Below, piece after piece: positions 27,338 to 32,526 of a stretch of DNA of 32,526 nt. The number at the start of each line of letters is the position of its first letter. Within the stretch, counting starts at the first letter, position 1. Source of the DNA: Dehalococcoidia bacterium (lineage in GTDB: Bacteria > Chloroflexota > Dehalococcoidia > Dehalococcoidales > BS750m-G39); contig JAUWIX010000015.1 in the NCBI GenBank assembly GCA_030608005.1, positions 1 to 32,526 on the forward strand, in the 5' to 3' direction. Position numbers and translations under genes: made by a program. The notes below the pieces were generated by a model. It was not told the origin of the DNA and did no database searches. It saw only the letters and a list, made by a program, of their open reading frames with translations.

Positions 27338-27662
27338 TCCTTCAATCATTTCTTGACATGCTCCCCCGAAAGGAAGGACGTCAAGGACCATAATGCAACA
27401 TTATCTATATTACATATACTGATGTTTGTCAACCCCTATTTTAGCCTCAATCCGTGCCTAATTTCATCAGCCCTATATTTTCTCAATCCACGCACGGGCA
27501 AGCCCATTAGTTATTATCTCTTATATTGTATCATTCCTCACTTTAAAATGATACACTACCCACCATTTTAGTAACCAGTGATTACGGTTAAGAAAAATAT
27601 CACACATTATGACGGAATGTTACCACTGCGACTAACAGCACCTTGAGTTACCATGCTATAAT

Positions 27663-28406
27663 ATGATTCGTATGAGTAGAGCTCACGATGCAAAGCATAT
27701 CTTGGAAGCTTTCCCCATCGAGGACCTAAGAAGTGACCTTTTGCAATGGTGGTCTTATTCAAGGCGGCCCTTTCCATGGAGGGAAACGCGTGACCCCTAC
27801 AGGGTGCTTATTGCAGAAATATTGCTCCACAGAACTAGGGCTGACCAAGTAGTCCCGCTCTATGAGCTATTCTTGGAACGCTTTCCAGATGTCCCAGCCT
27901 TGGCAAACAGTACGCCAGATGAGCTGCTAGAATTGTTTCATTCTGCGGGGCTCCAATGGAGATGGAAACTGCTGCATGCGATGGCAGTTGACCTCGAAAG
28001 AAGATTTTGCGGACAAATACCTGACAGCTTTGAAGCCCTCAGTTCACTTCCCGGAGTAAGTCACTACATAGCTTCCGCCTTACGATGCTTCGCCTTCGCC
28101 TATCCGGAGGCCATACTGGATACTAACACGGTCAGAGTGACCGGCCGCCTTCTCGGGTTGCCGATCACTGATTCGTCTCGAAGGAGCAGGTTGTTCAGAG
28201 CTGTTCTCCAATCTCTCATAGACCCTGAACATGCGCGTGAGTTCAATTTTGCGCTGATAGATTTCGCAGCAACAATTTGCAAGGTAAAATCCCCTCTACA
28301 TTACAAATGTCCTCTTCAAGGTTATTGCTGTTTTTACAAGGCGACCATTAGTATGAATAGTGCCAACGAACATACCAGCGAAAAGAGCGGGAGTGGTGAG
28401 ATATGA
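27663..28406 (+). CDS. HhH-GPD DNA glycosylase, Mig/TDG-like (T:G mismatch) member of the EndoIII/MutY family
   Basis: 'RRPFPWRETRDPYRVLIAEILLHRTRADQVVPLYELFLERFP', HhH 'LPGVSHYIASALRCFAF', 'ILDTNTVRV', Fe-S-like 'CKVKSPLHYKCPLQGYC'. Tyr at the catalytic Lys/Ser position as in Mig.MthI-type enzymes. Confidence 0.85.
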   Translation: MIRMSRAHDAKHILEAFPIEDLRSDLLQWWSYSRRPFPWRETRDPYRVLIAEILLHRTRADQVVPLYELFLERFPDVPALANSTPDELLELFHSAGLQWRWKLLHAMAVDLERRFCGQIPDSFEALSSLPGVSHYIASALRCFAFAYPEAILDTNTVRVTGRLLGLPITDSSRRSRLFRAVLQSLIDPEHAREFNFALIDFAATICKVKSPLHYKCPLQGYCCFYKATISMNSANEHTSEKSGSGEI

Positions 28407-31021
28407 ACTGGCAGCAACTGAAGGAGTACCTCGACCGGAGCTACGATTTCTTTGACCGGATAGGTGTGGGGGGGCCTTCGAACCAGCAGAGTGAGGCAAT
28501 TCATCCAGTTTTGAAACTAAGTACCAGTCTGGCACTGAAAGCGCTATCGGACGCTAGCCACAACAGACTAGTTATCCTTCTCCCAAATCGCCTGCAGTGC
28601 GCACAGTGGATTGCTACTCTGTGTGCTCTTGAGATCGTGAAAAGGGACTACGGAAAGAGTCCTGACGGTGCAAAATTTTCTAAAGGCCAGAAACTAATGG
28701 TAAACAGATGTGTCGTGGAATACTCTGGGGAAGAGTTTATTCCTAGCCTTAATCGACGCTATATGTGGGTGGTATGCAGCAATGGAGATAGATATGGAAT
28801 TCCCTTGGACAGAAAACTAGTATTCCAGCCTGCTAACACGAATAGACCACTCTCTTCTCTGCAGAAAGTCAGTCAGGCCTGTCATTCTGCCCAAGTCGTA
28901 GATAATCAAATAGACTACATCCTCGGAATTAAAACCATGGGCAACAAAGCTCTGTTTAAAACAAACGTTCTCTTGGTTTCCAGAATTGGGGAAACCGAGC
29001 ATTTCGCCAAGGTTAACTACATAAATGGAACCAGCATCATTGATCTGTTTCTATGGGGTAAGCTAAATGTTGAAGGAGATGTCTCAATTATCGGACCCCA
29101 GCAAATACAGGCGAATCCCTGCTGTCTGGTTTCCACGGACCTTTTTGGTGTTTGGAATTACGTAAGTGATAATCCTCAGAGAAATAAAGGCGTAATCATT
29201 GATGGGTCGTCGAACTATATCAATAATGTTCAGGTTCTCGATGACATTTTGGACAAAAAAATTCCAGTCGTCGTTATATGTGACCTGCTGGAGACTGAAT
29301 ATCTTCAACTTCTGTTAGACCGGAAGTTCAAAATCTGGCAGTGGAATAGAGAGAATATTATACAGAGCGGGACAATAGTTGAGACGCGAAAGTCCTCGCC
29401 GTTTTCTTCCATTAATGATTCAATATCCAGTTTCTGCTACCAGAAAATAGACACGTTACTGTGTGAATACCCGGACCTGAATAGCGTGATCGAAGAAGCG
29501 ATGAACCTTGGCAGACTGATTTCGCGTGACCAGCAGCAGCTTAACGTTTCATATGGCAAATTGATTCAACTGATCAATGATTTCTCGCGGCTCATACGGA
29601 TTCCTCAGCAAACATGGTCAGAGACTTTCCTTCAGAAACTCCAGTTGTTACGGCAACAATTTCAATCCCAGCAGCTGTGGCTTTCAGACAAAGCCCTTCA
29701 GTGCATGAACACCATCTTTAGCATGCTCTCAGGCTTAGGAGAGAAACCATTCGCTGGGGAAAACCACAAGGCGAACAGGCTATTCGATTTTATCAGCAAG
29801 ATCCCAGAATCTGAAGCGCTAGGTATAGTCGTTGCAAAAACAGAAGAGATAGAAGAGTCTCTATCCTACTGGACAGCTTACCTTCCGGAGGAGAAGCTGA
29901 GCAGTATTCACTTTGCAACCATACACAACCTGCTTGATCCAGACAGGTCATTCGTTCCCACTCAGATCGTTATTTGTGGCTGGCTTGGCGAGGATAAAAT
30001 GTATCCCCTTCTACATTCACACATCACCTCTGAAATCACCATACTTGCGTATCCCTTTGAACAGAAATGGTTTGCATCTGCTCAGCGTAGGTGGACCCAG
30101 CAGAATAGCATTAACATTCGTGCCAAGGATTTCTTTGAGATGCTTGGACTGACAGAAAAAGAGCTTGAATCAATCGAGTACAAAGCAGAGGAACACATTG
30201 AACCCGTGAGGAAAGATGAGTTCGACATTATTGAATTTGAGTTGAAATTGAGAACATATCGGTATCAGGCTTATGCCTCTTCGGTGGGTACTCAGGATGA
30301 GGTTTCCAGAGCCAAACTCGTGATTTTCACCCAAGGCAGGTTTGCGTTTATCACCGAATCCCACCGCTTACCGGTTGTGACGGATTTGATGAAAGGAGAA
30401 ATTTCCGAGCGGGAAATCCCTCGCAGGTATATAGGTGAACTACGCCCCAGCGATTACGTTCTATTTCAGGAATCGAACAGGGATATTATACGTGAGATCG
30501 CAGATAGGGGTCTGGCTAAGGATGGGCAGCCCCATTTGAGAAAGGTCGCTGGACTCTGGAAAGAAGCCCTGCGTGAAGCGTACAGGAAAATACCGGGAGG
30601 TTCTGATGGGCTTGTTGAACTATTACGAAAGTCAGGATGCAGAAGGCACCCAGCAACCATCAAAAACTGGCTGGTCGATGAAGACCAGATTGGCCCGGGA
30701 ATCAGTACGGATCTGCAGCTCATTGCCAGAGCAACAGGTAATAAGTCATTGCTTGAAAGACTGGATAAGGTAAAAGAAGCCATCTCAAGAGTTCGAGGTG
30801 CTCATCTTCAGGCATCAACATATATAAGGAATAAATTACTGACCAGTTTACCTGAGATTGTTGAAAGTGAAAAGGGCTTACCCGATTATGGCAGTGGGTC
30901 GATGCTATTGAATTTGGATGAGTACGGTCAGGTAGCGATACTGCGAATTGAAGAGATCAGTGACGATTGGGAAGAAATTCCAATAAGTTCTGTAAACTGC
31001 TTGCTTTCGGAGGAGTATTAA
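28403..31021 (+). CDS. 872-aa DrmE-like protein (tentative; DISARM-associated family), degenerate helicase-like
   Basis: Overall size and layout, N-terminal 'HNRLVILLPNRLQCAQWIATLCALEIVKRDYG' and C-terminal 'RRHPATIKNWLVDEDQIGPGISTDLQLIARATGN...VKEAISRVRGAHLQASTYI' resemble DrmE family as I recall it. Start overlaps upstream stop (ATGA). Confidence 0.5.
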   Translation: MNWQQLKEYLDRSYDFFDRIGVGGPSNQQSEAIHPVLKLSTSLALKALSDASHNRLVILLPNRLQCAQWIATLCALEIVKRDYGKSPDGAKFSKGQKLMVNRCVVEYSGEEFIPSLNRRYMWVVCSNGDRYGIPLDRKLVFQPANTNRPLSSLQKVSQACHSAQVVDNQIDYILGIKTMGNKALFKTNVLLVSRIGETEHFAKVNYINGTSIIDLFLWGKLNVEGDVSIIGPQQIQANPCCLVSTDLFGVWNYVSDNPQRNKGVIIDGSSNYINNVQVLDDILDKKIPVVVICDLLETEYLQLLLDRKFKIWQWNRENIIQSGTIVETRKSSPFSSINDSISSFCYQKIDTLLCEYPDLNSVIEEAMNLGRLISRDQQQLNVSYGKLIQLINDFSRLIRIPQQTWSETFLQKLQLLRQQFQSQQLWLSDKALQCMNTIFSMLSGLGEKPFAGENHKANRLFDFISKIPESEALGIVVAKTEEIEESLSYWTAYLPEEKLSSIHFATIHNLLDPDRSFVPTQIVICGWLGEDKMYPLLHSHITSEITILAYPFEQKWFASAQRRWTQQNSINIRAKDFFEMLGLTEKELESIEYKAEEHIEPVRKDEFDIIEFELKLRTYRYQAYASSVGTQDEVSRAKLVIFTQGRFAFITESHRLPVVTDLMKGEISEREIPRRYIGELRPSDYVLFQESNRDIIREIADRGLAKDGQPHLRKVAGLWKEALREAYRKIPGGSDGLVELLRKSGCRRHPATIKNWLVDEDQIGPGISTDLQLIARATGNKSLLERLDKVKEAISRVRGAHLQASTYIRNKLLTSLPEIVESEKGLPDYGSGSMLLNLDEYGQVAILRIEEISDDWEEIPISSVNCLLSEEY

Positions 31022-32526
31022 TGGCAAGAATGCTTCCTCCATACGTTTCTGATGAGGTAAAAAGTACCGGCGAACGGCAGATTTTTGATCTTTTCAAGAA
31101 TGATCCCAATACGGAAAACTGGGTTGTCCTCCATTCCCTTGGGCTGGCACAACATACAAAACGATTGTATGGCGAAATAGATTTTCTTGTTCTTGCTCCC
31201 GACTTGGGTATTTTTTGCTTGGAAATCAAGTCGGGTGACATCAGGAGAGAAGAGGGACTCTGGAAATTCACAAACCGATTTGGAGAGGTGACCACCAGCA
31301 ACCGCAGTCCGTTTCAGCAAGCTGAGGAAGGAATGTTCAGCCTCATTAATGCGATCAAAAAGAAATTTGGAGAAGGCAACCGTCTAAGCCGACTTCTGTA
31401 CGGCTTCGGTGTAATGTTTCCACACGTACTGTTTCGGCTTGAAGAAACGGAAACAGAGTGGTGGCAAATCTACGACCGCGACTCACGACGAGTACCGATT
31501 AAGAAGTATATTGAGCAACTGTCCAAATATACCCGAGAGAAGGTGGAACATTCCAAATGGTTTAACCAAGCACAATCAATACCCAAGAAATCAGATATAG
31601 ACCAGCTGGTCTCCTACCTTCGCGGTGACTTTGAGCGACTTATCACCCCGAAACAGATGCTGAGTGATGTGGAAGAACAGTTGAATGAATACACAGCAGA
31701 ACAATACAGGTGTCTTGACGAATTACAGGATAATCCAAGGTCTCTTTTTCAGGGAGCCGCTGGAACCGGCAAGACGATGATAGCGCTGGAATCAGTTCAC
31801 CGTGGTTTGTTCAAAAACCAGCGTATTTTGATGGCCTGTTTTAATTCGCTGCTCGGGAACTGGCTGGTGTCTCAGTTTCCACCGGGTGAACTGGAAACCA
31901 GACTGACTGTAGGAAGTTTTCATCATCTTCTAACCAGCATCAGTCCGATTTCAGATGACACTCTCAAGTCAGTTAGCAACAGAGATGAATTTTTCAAATG
32001 TGAGTTGCCAATCTTGGCCCTTGAGGCCATTGACCGTGGCGGCATAGCGCCTTTCGACAAGATAGTTGTTGATGAGGGACAGGATCTGATACGAGCTGAA
32101 TATCTGGATGTATTTGATGCTTTGCTTAAGGGTGGTTTAGCAGGCGGAAGCTGGGAAATATATTGCGATTTTGAACGGCAGGCTATATACTCTGAGTTTT
32201 CAGCCCATGAGATGCTCCAAATACTCGAATCTCGCGCCACCTTTGCGAGGTTCAGGTCGACTATCAACTGCCGCAATACCAAGCCCATTGGTGAAGAAAT
32301 ACATCTGATCTCAGGATTCGAGTCACCGGCATTTTTGCCTGGGAAAATCACTGGTATTCCTGTTGAATACTACTTTTACACAGACGCCGAGCAAGAAGTT
32401 CAGAAACTGGAAAGCATGTTGTTGAAGCTGCGCCGACAAAAGATCCCGCCGAGTAACATAACCATTCTATCACCCTTCAGACTGGAGAACTCCTGTGTGG
32501 CCAGAGTTAATCGGGGAAATTTCCAG
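31021..32526 (+). CDS. NERD nuclease-domain plus UvrD/Rep-like superfamily 1 helicase (3' end beyond window)
   Basis: Continuous ORF from ATG at 31021 to window end: 'GEIDFLVLAPDLGIFCLEIKSG' (NERD), Walker A 'FQGAAGTGKTMIALE', 'VVDEGQDL'. Not in ORF track (open-ended). Confidence 0.9.
   Translation, partial: MARMLPPYVSDEVKSTGERQIFDLFKNDPNTENWVVLHSLGLAQHTKRLYGEIDFLVLAPDLGIFCLEIKSGDIRREEGLWKFTNRFGEVTTSNRSPFQQAEEGMFSLINAIKKKFGEGNRLSRLLYGFGVMFPHVLFRLEETETEWWQIYDRDSRRVPIKKYIEQLSKYTREKVEHSKWFNQAQSIPKKSDIDQLVSYLRGDFERLITPKQMLSDVEEQLNEYTAEQYRCLDELQDNPRSLFQGAAGTGKTMIALESVHRGLFKNQRILMACFNSLLGNWLVSQFPPGELETRLTVGSFHHLLTSISPISDDTLKSVSNRDEFFKCELPILALEAIDRGGIAPFDKIVVDEGQDLIRAEYLDVFDALLKGGLAGGSWEIYCDFERQAIYSEFSAHEMLQILESRATFARFRSTINCRNTKPIGEEIHLISGFESPAFLPGKITGIPVEYYFYTDAEQEVQKLESMLLKLRRQKIPPSNITILSPFRLENSCVARVNRGNFQ

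Noticed and set aside
27320-27571. 83-aa plus-strand ORF between NYN gene and the defence operon
   Set aside because: AT-rich intergenic sequence starting inside the hairpin; no RBS or recognisable domain.
1-32526. CRISPR array
   Set aside because: No regularly spaced direct repeats of 23-40 bp with unique spacers were seen; tandem repeats found are coding (rplI) or palindromic clusters.

Overview
The window looks like a bacterial chromosome segment with a housekeeping left part (about 1-18.9 kb) and an accessory right part (about 19-32.5 kb). Gene content would suit a Chloroflexota/Dehalococcoidia-like lineage, but I cannot verify the host. Left part: 5' end of rpsO (minus strand, missed by the ORF track), a zinc-ribbon protein, a DUF503 protein, a DEAD/DEAH-DUF1998 helicase (MrfA-like), ftsY, lgt, recJ, fabF, a dnaC-like/dnaD-like/dnaB/rplI replication cluster, trxB-trxA, plsX, a three-gene set of 2-hydroxyacyl-CoA dehydratase activase/DUF2229-like proteins, and an M20 amidohydrolase. 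Right part: an intact tRNA-Lys(CTT) flanked by a decayed tyrosine-recombinase remnant (3' side) and an intact phage-type integrase (5' side). A small integrative element follows: HTH protein, Xis-like protein with an operator-like promoter, DUF5659 protein, and a prim-pol/helicase-like protein whose expected prim-pol DxD and Walker A lysine are both substituted. It also has a zinc ribbon, a second short tyrosine recombinase and a winged-helix-like ORF. After that come a NYN-domain gene with a 15-bp perfect hairpin in its leader and a tightly coupled three-gene operon: a Mig/TDG-like HhH-GPD glycosylase with His replacing one Fe-S Cys, an 872-aa DrmE-like protein, and a NERD nuclease plus UvrD-like helicase running off the window. 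That operon is my best candidate for an undescribed system: a DISARM-related or DrmE-centred defence locus carrying its own G:T-mismatch glycosylase.
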